Assembly: GCF_014635065.1 (NCBI RefSeq)
Contig: NZ_BMCG01000003.1
Location: forward strand, 372,001-436,000
Direction: 5' to 3'
Source of the DNA: Oxalicibacterium flavum
Lineage (GTDB): Bacteria; Pseudomonadota; Gammaproteobacteria; Burkholderiales; Burkholderiaceae_D
DNA length: 64,000 nt
Part shown: positions 31,957-39,917 of the stretch, in pieces
Position numbering within the stretch: position 1 is the first letter of the stretch
How the letters are laid out: each line of letters starts with the position of its first letter
Position numbers and translations under genes: made by a program
The notes under the pieces: model-generated
The model's database searches: none
Seen by the model: only the letters and a program-made list of their open reading frames with translations
Told to the model about the DNA's origin: nothing

Positions 31957-32627
31957 TGTTGTTCGAACAGGCGGATGATCGGCCAGCCGTGCGCCTGCGC
32001 GTGGGCGGCCAGCAGGGCATTAGGGTTGGTGGCGACGGGATGAGTGACGAGGGACATCAGCGGAATATCGTTCTGCGAATCGCTGTAGAAATAACTGCGC
32101 TCGAAATCCTGCAGGGTCTGGCCGCGCGCGGCCAGCCAGGCGTTGGTATGCGCAATTTTACCCGCGCCCGAGCTCGGTATGCCGATCAGTTTGCCGGTCG
32201 GGCAACCCTGGTCGTCGTATTCGGGTTCGGCTGCCAGCAGGTGCTCGACCTCGAGCGCGCGCGCGATCGGCGCCGTCACGAAGCGGTTGGTGGCGGTGAC
32301 GATGGCGACCAGGTCGCCGGCATCCTGGTGCTGCTTCACGAGGTCGCGTGCGGCCGGCAGGATCTTCGGTTCGATGACCTCGCGCATGTAGGCGAGCTGC
32401 CAGTCGTCGAGTTGCTGCTTGGAGAATCTGGCCAGCGTGCCGAGCGCGAATTCCAGGTATTCGACCGGATCGAGCGTGCCGGCTTCGTATTGCGCATAGA
32501 AGGCGTCGTTCTGCCTGGCGAAGCCGACCGGATCGACGGCGCCGGTGCGCACCAGGAATTCGCCCCACTCGTGGTCGGAGTCTAGAGGCAGCAGCGTGTG
32601 GTCGAGGTCGAACAGGGCAAGATTCAT
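31953..32627 (-). CDS. HAD subfamily IB hydrolase (SerB-like phosphatase)
   Basis: 224 residues. Motif I is LFDLDHTLLP with D7 and D9; motif II is IVTATNRFVTAPIA; motif IV is FYSDSQNDIPLM. This is the HAD-IB group (TIGR01490 type, near phosphoserine phosphatase), cytoplasmic. The natural substrate is not known. It starts 43 bases after hda and overlaps pcnB by four bases. Confidence 0.85.
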   Translation of the reverse strand: MNLALFDLDHTLLPLDSDHEWGEFLVRTGAVDPVGFARQNDAFYAQYEAGTLDPVEYLEFALGTLARFSKQQLDDWQLAYMREVIEPKILPAARDLVKQHQDAGDLVAIVTATNRFVTAPIARALEVEHLLAAEPEYDDQGCPTGKLIGIPSSGAGKIAHTNAWLAARGQTLQDFERSYFYSDSQNDIPLMSLVTHPVATNPNALLAAHAQAHGWPIIRLFEQQ

Positions 32628-32670
32628 GCGGAAATCGGCAAAGGGTCAGAAAAATAAGGTCAGGGGAGCG

Positions 32671-33342
32671 TCAGTCGTTGCGCTGCAGCAGTTCGCGCAG
32701 CAGGGGCAGGGTGATCGGCCGCTTGGTTTCCAGCGAATACTGATCGAGCGCATCGAGCATGGCCGACAGCGAACGCATGTCGCGCGCAAAATGCGTGAGC
32801 AGATAGGGTAGCACGCCGGCCGACAGCACGATGCCGCGCGCCTGCGCCGCATGCGTGAGGGCGGCGATCTTGTCGTCGTCGCTCAGGCCATGCACCTGGT
32901 AGATCAGGCCCCAGCCGAGCCGCGTGCGCAAATCCTCGCGCACTGCCAGCCCGGCCGGCGCCGCGTTGCCGGCCGCCACCAGGTTGCCGCCGCGTTCGCG
33001 CACCTGGTTGAAGAGGGCGAAGGCGGCGATCTGGGCTTCGGCCGACAGCTGCTGGGTGTCGTCGATCAGGTACAGCGCGGTATCGGGATCGTAATCGAAG
33101 TCGGCCAGCGCCGAAGCCGGCGTCAGCAGGCGCGCGCGCGGCGTGGCGGCCAGCGCCTGCAGCAGGTGCGACTTGCCGGCGCCGGCTTCGCCCCACAGAT
33201 AGACGAAGCGCTCGTCGAGGCTGGTGGCCTGTGCGTGCGCCACGCGCTGCAGCAGCGCCGCCAGTTCGGCATTGGCACCGGTGACGAAGGATTCCAGCGT
33301 CTGCGGCTTGTCAGCGGGGAGGTCGAGTAGCAACTGCCTCAT
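32671..33342 (-). CDS. hda: DnaA regulatory inactivator Hda
   Basis: 223 residues, a DnaA-like AAA+ protein without a DNA-binding domain. The N-terminal QLLLDL at 3-8 is the beta-clamp-binding motif. Walker A is GEAGAGKS at 51-58, Walker B is LYLIDDTQ, and sensor/arginine motifs follow in RLGWGLIYQV. With the clamp, Hda stimulates DnaA-ATP hydrolysis after replication starts. It is divergent from purM, a common betaproteobacterial layout. Confidence 0.92.
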   Translation of the reverse strand: MRQLLLDLPADKPQTLESFVTGANAELAALLQRVAHAQATSLDERFVYLWGEAGAGKSHLLQALAATPRARLLTPASALADFDYDPDTALYLIDDTQQLSAEAQIAAFALFNQVRERGGNLVAAGNAAPAGLAVREDLRTRLGWGLIYQVHGLSDDDKIAALTHAAQARGIVLSAGVLPYLLTHFARDMRSLSAMLDALDQYSLETKRPITLPLLRELLQRND

Positions 33343-33683
33343 GCGGGGGGATTCAATTCTAGGAACGGCGAGTGGCGGACTGAATGCGTGGGCGAGGGCA
33401 TGGGGCGATGCCGGATTTCAACGGGAGTCAAAGAAAGTGGTCCGAAAGTCGCGGAAGACGGGGTGCGATTTGCTAGAATACCGGTTTGCCGAAGCCTGCC
33501 CGCAAGCAAAAGCTGGATTATAGAGCGACTCGCCCGATTCGGCACGAAAAGGCGTCGATCCGGCATTCATCCAGGCAACAGCCCGCATGCAATCCGGGCC
33601 AAAGCCGCGATGTGGCGTGGATCAGGCTTCATTTCGGTGTCAACCGTCAGCATCAACCGTCAATTTACTGCCCTCGTCAAATC
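33343..33683. promoter_or_regulatory. Intergenic hda/purM region with an extended -10
   Basis: These 341 bases hold no gene. On the plus strand TGCTAGAAT (33471-33479) is an extended -10 without a good -35, the most likely purM promoter. It leaves a leader of about 200 bases. No purine riboswitch-like fold or PurR palindrome was recognised. The hda promoter must lie in the first part, but none stood out. Confidence 0.45.
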
Positions 33684-34727
33684 ATGAGCTCCACTTCTTC
33701 CTCCTCCCTTTCCTATCGCGACGCTGGCGTCGATATCGATGCCGGCGATGCGCTGGTCGAAGCGATCAAGCCTTTTGCCAAGCGCACCCTGCGCGAAGGC
33801 GTGCTGGGCGGCCTCGGCGGTTTCGGCGCCATGTTCGAAATCAGCAAGAAGTACAAGGAGCCGGTGCTGGTCTCGGGCACCGACGGCGTCGGCACCAAGC
33901 TCAAGCTGGCCTTCATGCTGAACCGCCACGACACGGTCGGCATCGACCTCGTCGCCATGAGCGTCAACGACATCCTGGTGCAGGGCGCCGAGCCGCTGTT
34001 CTTCCTCGACTACTTTGCCTGCGGCAAGCTCGACGTGCCGAGCGCGACCGACGTCATCAAGGGCATCGCGCAGGGCTGCGAACAGGCCGGCTGCGCGCTG
34101 ATCGGCGGCGAGACGGCCGAGATGCCGAGCATGTACCCGGACGGCGAATACGACCTGGCCGGCTTTGCGGTCGGCGCGGTCGAGAAATCGAAGATCATCG
34201 ACGGCACGAAAATCAAGCCGGGCGACGTGGTGCTGGGCCTGGCCTCGTCGGGCATCCACTCCAACGGCTACTCGCTGGTGCGCAAGATCATCGAGCGCGC
34301 CCAGCCCGACCTGAACGCCGATTTCCACGGTCGTCCGCTGGCCGACGTGCTGATGCAGCCGACGCGCATCTACGTCAAGCCGCTGCTGGCGCTGATGGAA
34401 AAGCTGGACGTCAAGGGCATGGTGCACATCACCGGCGGCGGCCTGCTCGAAAACATCCCGCGCGTGCTGCAGGACAACCTGACTGCCGTGCTGGACAAGA
34501 ATGCATGGACCATGCCGCCGCTGTTCAAGTGGCTGCAGGAACACGGCAACGTGGCCGACGACGAAATGCACCGCGTCTTCAACTGCGGCATCGGCATGAC
34601 CGTGATCGTGGCGCAGGAAGATGCGGACGCGGCCATCGCGCAATTGACGGCGGCCGGCGAGAACGTGACGCGCATCGGCGAGATCCGCGCGCGCGAGCAG
34701 GGTCAGGCGCAGACCGTCGTCGTCTGA
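33684..34727 (+). CDS. purM: Phosphoribosylformylglycinamidine cyclo-ligase (AIR synthetase)
   Basis: 347 residues. It closes the imidazole ring in purine synthesis using ATP. Signatures are [44 protein letters not shown] and [15 protein letters not shown]. The ATG at 33684 gives a normal-length protein; the frame stays open upstream without similarity. A strong terminator follows at 34746. Confidence 0.96.
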   Translation: MSSTSSSSLSYRDAGVDIDAGDALVEAIKPFAKRTLREGVLGGLGGFGAMFEISKKYKEPVLVSGTDGVGTKLKLAFMLNRHDTVGIDLVAMSVNDILVQGAEPLFFLDYFACGKLDVPSATDVIKGIAQGCEQAGCALIGGETAEMPSMYPDGEYDLAGFAVGAVEKSKIIDGTKIKPGDVVLGLASSGIHSNGYSLVRKIIERAQPDLNADFHGRPLADVLMQPTRIYVKPLLALMEKLDVKGMVHITGGGLLENIPRVLQDNLTAVLDKNAWTMPPLFKWLQEHGNVADDEMHRVFNCGIGMTVIVAQEDADAAIAQLTAAGENVTRIGEIRAREQGQAQTVVV

Positions 34728-34745
34728 TTCCGCGGAAGTACGAGG

Positions 34746-34779
34746 AAAGGGCCGCAGCGTGTCGCGTTGCGGCCCTTTT
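34746..34779 (+). terminator. Rho-independent terminator after purM
   Basis: A 14-bp stem runs between 34746-34759 and 34765-34778 (AAAGGGCCGCAGCG with CGTTGCGGCCCTTT, one G-T pair), with a 5-base loop and ending in TTTT. Confidence 0.88.
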
Positions 34780-34820
34780 CGTTTCAGACCTTCACCGAAT
34801 GAAAGTGGGAAGAATCGATC

Positions 34821-35522
34821 ATGAAAACCGTCATCGCCTTGCGCCATGTGCATTTCGAGGACCTCGGCATCTTCGAGCCGCTGCTGAAGGAGCGCGGCTA
34901 TACCATCCGCTACATCGATGCCACCATCGACGATCTGACGGCGGTCGATGCCGTGGCGCCGGACCTGATGGTGGTGCTGGGCGGGCCGATCGGCGCCTTC
35001 GACGACGGCTTTCATCCGTTTCTGAAGCAGGAGCTGGCGCTGGTCAGGCAGCGGCTCGACAGCGGCCGTCCGCTGCTTGGCATCTGTCTCGGTGCGCAGT
35101 TGATGGCGCGTGCGTTGGGCGCCAAGGTCTATCCGCTGGGCGTCAAGGAAATCTGCTTTTCGCCGCTGGACCTGAGCGAGCACGGCCGCCATTCGCCGCT
35201 GGCGCTGCTGGGAGACGTGCCGGTGCTGCACTGGCATGGCGACCAGTTCGATATCCCGGCCGGCGCGGCGCATCTGGCGTCAACCGCGGTCGGCCCCAAC
35301 CAGGCATTCAGCATCGGCGATGCGGTGCTGGGCCTGCAGTTCCACCTCGAGGCCGATACCACGCGCATCGAGCAGTGGCTGGTCGGTCATGCCTGCGAGC
35401 TGGCGCGCGCCGGCGTGAGCCGGAACATGCTGCGCCAGCAGGCGCGCGAGATCGGACCGCGGCTCGAGGCGGTGGCGCGGCAGATTCTTGAAGCCTGGCT
35501 GGACAAGGCGATCCCCGCCTGA
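34821..35522 (+). CDS. Class I glutamine amidotransferase-like protein
   Basis: 233 residues. The catalytic triad of class I glutamine amidotransferases is present: C89 in GICLGAQ, H175 and E177 in LQFHLEAD. An oxyanion VVLGGPIGAFDD region is at 51-62. This is the stand-alone GMP synthase-like group (YfeJ-type), for which the accepting synthetase or substrate is often unknown. It may hydrolyse gamma-glutamyl compounds. It lies after purM but is separated from it by a strong terminator. A second terminator follows. Confidence 0.82.
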   Translation: MKTVIALRHVHFEDLGIFEPLLKERGYTIRYIDATIDDLTAVDAVAPDLMVVLGGPIGAFDDGFHPFLKQELALVRQRLDSGRPLLGICLGAQLMARALGAKVYPLGVKEICFSPLDLSEHGRHSPLALLGDVPVLHWHGDQFDIPAGAAHLASTAVGPNQAFSIGDAVLGLQFHLEADTTRIEQWLVGHACELARAGVSRNMLRQQAREIGPRLEAVARQILEAWLDKAIPA

Positions 35523-35536
35523 AGACGGATGCAATG

Positions 35537-35576
35537 AAAAACGGCTGCGACGCATTGAACGTCGCAGCCGTTTTTT
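35537..35576. terminator. Bidirectional terminator, 16-bp stem
   Basis: AAAAACGGCTGCGACG (35537-35552) pairs perfectly with CGTCGCAGCCGTTTTT (35560-35575), loop 7 bases. A run on one side and T run on the other serve the amidotransferase gene and the convergent Anbu gene. Confidence 0.9.
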
Positions 35577-35600
35577 ATTGTCCGATGATTGGTGAGGCCG

Positions 35601-36485
35601 TCAGTGATGTTGCCGGGAACCGCCTTCTTCATCCTGTGCCAGCGTCTGCAGCGGGGCAGGTTCGGCGGTGTGGATGCCGAACTGCGGCGGCGGTGCGATG
35701 CGCAGCGGCTGGCTTTTCTGGCCGATGGTGGACATGGCCTGGATCGCCTCGTCGGGCGCGGTCTTCCAGACCGGGTCGTCGATGCTTTCGAATACGGTGC
35801 GCAATTGCTTGGCCCAGGTCGCGCGGATCGTCTGGAAATACTGGTTGTGTTCGTCGATGGTGGCAAAGCGCGTGACGGCCAGGCGATCGGCTTCATAGAT
35901 CAGCAGGTCCAGCGGCAGGCCGACCGAGATGTTGGAGCGCAGCGTGGAGTCCATGGAAATCAGCGCGCACTTGGCGGCCTCGTCGAGCGGCGTGTCGGGC
36001 GTGACGACGCGATCGATGATGGGTTTGCCGTACTTGGATTCGCCGATCTGGAAATAGGTGTTCTCGTCGTGCGACTCGATGAAGTTGCCGGCCGAATACA
36101 TCTGGAACAGGCGACAGCGCTCGCCCTTGATCTGGCCGCCGAAGATCATGCTGACGTTGAAATCGATGCCGAACTGTTCGAGCGTGCCGGCATCGCGATC
36201 GTGCACCAGGCGGATGGCTTCGCCGACGATCTGCGCGGCCTCGTACATCGAATCCGCATTCCAGATCGTCTTGCCGGCGGCGGTCTTGTGTTCGGCGATG
36301 ATCTGACGCACCGACTGCGAGATCGACAGATTGCCGGCGGTCATCAGGACCATCACGCGCTCGCCGGGCGTCTCGAACACGTTCATCTTGCGGAACGTGC
36401 CGATGTGATCGACGCCGGCATTCGTGCGCGAATCGGACAGGAAAACCAGTCCCGCATTCAGGCGCATCGCAACACAGTAAGTCAT
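35601..36485 (-). CDS. Anbu (proteasome-type peptidase, ancestral beta subunit)
   Basis: 294 residues. The start MTYCVAMRLNAGLVFLSDSRT matches the Anbu/BPH branch of the Ntn-hydrolase proteasome family. Removal of Met1 would expose the catalytic Thr; D18 and K33 complete the proteasome triad. No propeptide is present. Later motifs GEAIRLVHDRDAG and ALISMDSTLRSNISVGLPLDLLIYEADR are typical. Relatives form open helical rings in the cytoplasm; the natural substrate is not known. It follows the transglutaminase, alpha-E and ATP-grasp genes on one strand, the conserved Anbu cluster. A terminator-like hairpin lies 22 bases before its ATG and no Shine-Dalgarno is visible. Confidence 0.9.
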   Translation of the reverse strand: MTYCVAMRLNAGLVFLSDSRTNAGVDHIGTFRKMNVFETPGERVMVLMTAGNLSISQSVRQIIAEHKTAAGKTIWNADSMYEAAQIVGEAIRLVHDRDAGTLEQFGIDFNVSMIFGGQIKGERCRLFQMYSAGNFIESHDENTYFQIGESKYGKPIIDRVVTPDTPLDEAAKCALISMDSTLRSNISVGLPLDLLIYEADRLAVTRFATIDEHNQYFQTIRATWAKQLRTVFESIDDPVWKTAPDEAIQAMSTIGQKSQPLRIAPPPQFGIHTAEPAPLQTLAQDEEGGSRQHH

Positions 36486-36502
36486 GGTGAAGAGTGGAGA
36501 AG

Positions 36503-36531
36503 CAAAACGGCGATTTTACAGGAATCGCCGT
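36503..36531 (-). terminator. Terminator/attenuator-like hairpin just upstream of Anbu
   Basis: On the minus strand a perfect 9-bp stem ACGGCGATT / AATCGCCGT (36531-36523 with 36515-36507) has a 7-base loop and is followed at once by TTTT (to 36503). It sits in the 160-base gap between the transglutaminase gene and the Anbu start at 36485. It could end transcription of the upstream genes or gate Anbu expression. Confidence 0.6.
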
Positions 36532-36645
36532 AGCGGCGGCGGCCGACACAATGTTTGACCATCGTCTGTTGCGCGAAAGGAGACAGGCGGATTTTCATGC
36601 GTGCACTTTTGTCTTTTCGATCATGCAACATTGCGCGGTGTCCCC

Positions 36646-37452
36646 TTATTGCGCATCGAGCGGCACCACGCGCACGCTGACGTTCATCGATTCTTCCCCG
36701 CCGCCGCGCCGCACGCCGCTGATGGGCGCGGCCGAGTCGTAGTCGCGCGCCACGGCCAGCCTGCAGTGCATGTCGCTGGCAAAACCTGCATGCGTCACAT
36801 CGATGCTGACCCAGCCGGAAAAATCGTCTTCGTCAACCCACACGTCGGCCCAGGCATGGCTTTCGGCGTGGCCGGAGCTGCCGGAATCGATGTAGCCGGA
36901 TACATAACGCGCCGGGATGTTGTGGGTATGGCAGCAGGCGATGAACAGATGCGCATGATCCTGGCAGACGCCGCGTTGCAGCTGCAACGCCTCGTTGGCG
37001 GTGCTGGTGACGGCGGTCGCACCGCTTTGGTACGTGACCGCACCGCAAATGGCTTCGGCGAGCTGCAGCAGGGCGGCCGAATCGCGCCCGCGCAGATGCT
37101 GTCCGGCAAAGGCATGGATGGCTTCGGTCTGTTCGATCAGGCGCGTCGGCATGGTGAACACCAGCGGCGACAGCGCGCCTTTCTCGACGAGGCGACCGCG
37201 TTCCAGCGGTGCAAGTTCGACTTCGCCGGTGACCGCGATCCTGACGGTATCGTGATTGCCGGTGATGGTCAGCATGTGGCACTGGTTGCCATAGGCGTCG
37301 GTGAAGGCATTGCGCTGGCCGGCGGTGTCGATCTGCCAGGACAGGGTCTTCTGATGCGCCTCGAGGCGCGGCGTCAGGCGCAATTGCTGGATCGTGTAAT
37401 TGAGCGGCGCCGTATAGCGATACAGCGTTTCGTGACTGATGGCGAATCTCAT
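36646..37452 (-). CDS. Transglutaminase-like cysteine protease family protein (Anbu cluster)
   Basis: 268 residues. The N-terminal domain (~1-110, MRFAISHETLYRYTAPLNYTIQQLRLTPR) is the bacterial transglutaminase N-domain. The catalytic triad is C163 in GVCQDHAH, H199 in AESHAWADVW and D218 in WVSIDVTH. The family may cleave or form isopeptide-type bonds; the substrate here is unknown. No signal peptide is seen, so it is probably cytoplasmic. It starts 14 bases after the alpha-E gene. The frame is open much further upstream but the ATG at 37452 gives the family start. Confidence 0.88.
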   Translation of the reverse strand: MRFAISHETLYRYTAPLNYTIQQLRLTPRLEAHQKTLSWQIDTAGQRNAFTDAYGNQCHMLTITGNHDTVRIAVTGEVELAPLERGRLVEKGALSPLVFTMPTRLIEQTEAIHAFAGQHLRGRDSAALLQLAEAICGAVTYQSGATAVTSTANEALQLQRGVCQDHAHLFIACCHTHNIPARYVSGYIDSGSSGHAESHAWADVWVDEDDFSGWVSIDVTHAGFASDMHCRLAVARDYDSAAPISGVRRGGGEESMNVSVRVVPLDAQ

Positions 37453-37466
37453 CCGGATTTCTTTCT

Positions 37467-38426
37467 TCACGCGGCCAGCGGCACGAGGAAGTCGTGGCTG
37501 ACGCGGTTGCCCAGGGTATTGATGCGTTCGAGGAAGCTGGTCAGGTAATCGTGCAGGCCTTCCTCGAGAATGTCCTCGATGCGCGCGAACTGCAGTTCGG
37601 CATGCAGCTTGCCGGCAAAGCGCAGGGTGTCGCTGTACGGGCTGTCGCTGACGCGCTGCAGATTGCGCACCACTTCGTCGAGGCAGGCCAGCAGCGAGCG
37701 CGGCATGTCGGCACGCAGCATCAGCAGGCTGGCCACGCGCGCCGGCGTGATGGCATCGCGATAGACGGTGCGATAGATTTCGAAGGCCGACACCGAGCGC
37801 AGGATCGCGGCCCAGTAGTAATAGTCGTGGTGATGCTCGTGGCCGAGGCGTGCGGCCGAATCCAGCTTGCCGGCGCCGTGGAACTTGACGTCCAGGATAC
37901 GCGCGGTATTGTCGGCGCGTTCGAGGAAGGTACCGAGCCGGATGAAGTGCAGCGCCTCGTCCTGCAGCATGGTGCCGAAGGTCACGCCGCGCGACAGGTG
38001 CGAGCGGTACTTGACCCATTCGAAGAACTGGCTCGGGTCCTGTTCCAGGATGTTGTCGCCGAGCTGGTTCTGCATCTCGAGCCAGGTGATGTTCTGGGTT
38101 TCCCAGACCTCGGTGGTCAGTGCGCCGCGCACGGCACGCGCATTCTCGCGCGCGAAGCGCAGGCAGGAAGCGATCGACGATGGATTGGAGGTGTCGGCCA
38201 CCATGAAGTGCAGCATGTCGCGCGGCGTGAATTTCGGATACTTCTGGTCGAACTCGGCCTGCAGCTCGGAAATGCTGAGCGTGGCGCGCCAGCCATCCTC
38301 GGCCGCGCGCGGCGACTGCGGCAGCAGTGCGGTCTGCACGTTGACGTCGAGCATGCGCGCGGTGTTTTCGGCGCGCTCGGTATAGCGTGCCATCCAGAAC
38401 AGGTGATCGGCGGTGCGGCTCAGCAT
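37467..38426 (-). CDS. Alpha-E domain protein
   Basis: 319 residues, mostly helical. The start MLSRTADHLFWMARYTERAENTARMLDV and the later GTFLERADNTARILDVK are the two conserved ERAxNTAR motifs of the alpha-E family. Biochemical function is unproven. The family travels with circularly permuted ATP-grasp and transglutaminase genes and may be a partner of the ligase. One base separates the ATP-grasp stop from its ATG, so the two are translationally coupled. Confidence 0.9.
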   Translation of the reverse strand: MLSRTADHLFWMARYTERAENTARMLDVNVQTALLPQSPRAAEDGWRATLSISELQAEFDQKYPKFTPRDMLHFMVADTSNPSSIASCLRFARENARAVRGALTTEVWETQNITWLEMQNQLGDNILEQDPSQFFEWVKYRSHLSRGVTFGTMLQDEALHFIRLGTFLERADNTARILDVKFHGAGKLDSAARLGHEHHHDYYYWAAILRSVSAFEIYRTVYRDAITPARVASLLMLRADMPRSLLACLDEVVRNLQRVSDSPYSDTLRFAGKLHAELQFARIEDILEEGLHDYLTSFLERINTLGNRVSHDFLVPLAA

Positions 38427-38427
38427 C

Positions 38428-39843
38428 TCAGTTCTCCAGTATCCAGGTGTCCTTGGTGCCGCCGCCCTGCGACGAGTTCACCACCAGCGAGCCTTCCTGC
38501 AGCGCCACGCGCGTCAGGCCGCCCGGCACCATCGAGATCGTCTTGCCCGACAGGACGAAGGGCCGCAGGTCGATGTGACGCGGCGCGATGCCGGCATCGA
38601 CGAAGGTCGGACAGGCCGACAGCGCCAGCGTCGGCTGTGCGATGTAGCCGTCGGGCCGCGCGAGGATGCGGGCGCGGAAGGCCTCGATCTCGGCCTTGGT
38701 GGAGGCAGGGCCGACCAGCATGCCGTAGCCGCCGGCGCCATGCACTTCCTTGACCACCAGTTGCGGCAGGTTGGCGAGCACGTATGACAGCTCGTCTGGC
38801 TTGCGGCACTGAAAGGTCGGCACGTTGTTGAGAATGGGTTCTTCCGACAGATAGAAGCGGATCATGTCGGGCACGAACGGATAGATCGACTTGTCGTCGG
38901 CCACGCCGGTGCCGATCGCGTTGGCGAGCGTGACGCGGCCGGCGCGATAGACCGACAGCAGGCCGGGCACGCCGAGCGTGGAGTCGGAACGAAAGGCCAG
39001 CGGGTCGAGATAGTCGTCGTCGATGCGGCGATAGATGACATCGACGCGGCGCGGACCGCGCGTGGTGCGCATATAGACGGCGTTATCGTTGACGAACAGA
39101 TCCTGCCCCTCGACCAGTTCCACGCCCATTTGCTGCGCCAGGAAGGCATGCTCGAAGTAGGCCGAGTTGTACATGCCGGGCGTCATGACCACCACGGTCG
39201 GATCATCGACGCCGACCGGCGCCACCGAGCGCAGGTTGTCGAGCAGCATGTCCGGGTAGTGCGCGACCGGCGCCACCGGATAGCGCGCGAACAGATCGGG
39301 AAACAGCCGCATCATCATCTTGCGGTCTTCCAGCATGTACGACACGCCGGACGGCACGCGCAGATTGTCTTCCAGCACGTAGAACTCGCCCTCGCCAGCG
39401 CGCACGATATCGACGCCGGCGATGTGCGCATAGATATCGGAGGCGACCGAGATGTCCTGCATTTCGGGCCGGTATTGCGCGTTGCGGAAGATCTGCTCGG
39501 GCGGCACGATGCCGGCCTTGACGATGTGCTGCTCGTGATAGATGTCGTGGATGAACATGTTGAGCGTGCGCACGCGCTGCTCGATGCCGGCGCGCATATG
39601 CGCCCACTCCTTGGCGGTGATCATGCGCGGGATGATGTCGAACGGGATCACGCGTTCGGTGCCGGCCTCGTTGCCATAGACGGCGAAGGTGATGCCGACG
39701 CGGCGGAAGATCAGGTCGGCTTCGGCACGCTTGCGGGCGACGGTCTTGCTCGACTGCGTGGACATCCATCGTTCGAACTCACGGTAATGGTCGCGCACCT
39801 CGCCCGTGTCGTTGCAGTACATCTCGTTGAAGAATTTTGGCAT
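38428..39843 (-). CDS. Circularly permuted type 2 ATP-grasp protein
   Basis: 471 residues. The family start FFNEMYCNDTGEVRDHYREFERWM, the middle FYVLEDNLRVPSGVSYMLEDRKMMMRLFPDLF and the late LPQLVVKEVHGAGGYGMLVGP plus RHIDLRPFVLSGK (ATP and Mg2+ binding in the permuted grasp) define the CPATPG type 2 group. ATP-grasp enzymes join a carboxylate to an amine via an acyl-phosphate, so a peptide- or tag-forming ligase is expected. It is the first gene of the cluster ATP-grasp, alpha-E, transglutaminase, Anbu. Confidence 0.9.
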   Translation of the reverse strand: MPKFFNEMYCNDTGEVRDHYREFERWMSTQSSKTVARKRAEADLIFRRVGITFAVYGNEAGTERVIPFDIIPRMITAKEWAHMRAGIEQRVRTLNMFIHDIYHEQHIVKAGIVPPEQIFRNAQYRPEMQDISVASDIYAHIAGVDIVRAGEGEFYVLEDNLRVPSGVSYMLEDRKMMMRLFPDLFARYPVAPVAHYPDMLLDNLRSVAPVGVDDPTVVVMTPGMYNSAYFEHAFLAQQMGVELVEGQDLFVNDNAVYMRTTRGPRRVDVIYRRIDDDYLDPLAFRSDSTLGVPGLLSVYRAGRVTLANAIGTGVADDKSIYPFVPDMIRFYLSEEPILNNVPTFQCRKPDELSYVLANLPQLVVKEVHGAGGYGMLVGPASTKAEIEAFRARILARPDGYIAQPTLALSACPTFVDAGIAPRHIDLRPFVLSGKTISMVPGGLTRVALQEGSLVVNSSQGGGTKDTWILEN

Positions 39844-39917
39844 GGGTCGTCTGTCTTGTTGTTATGCGGAGATGATGCATGGCCTTAATCAAGAAACATG
39901 CCAGATGCTGCTTTCCT

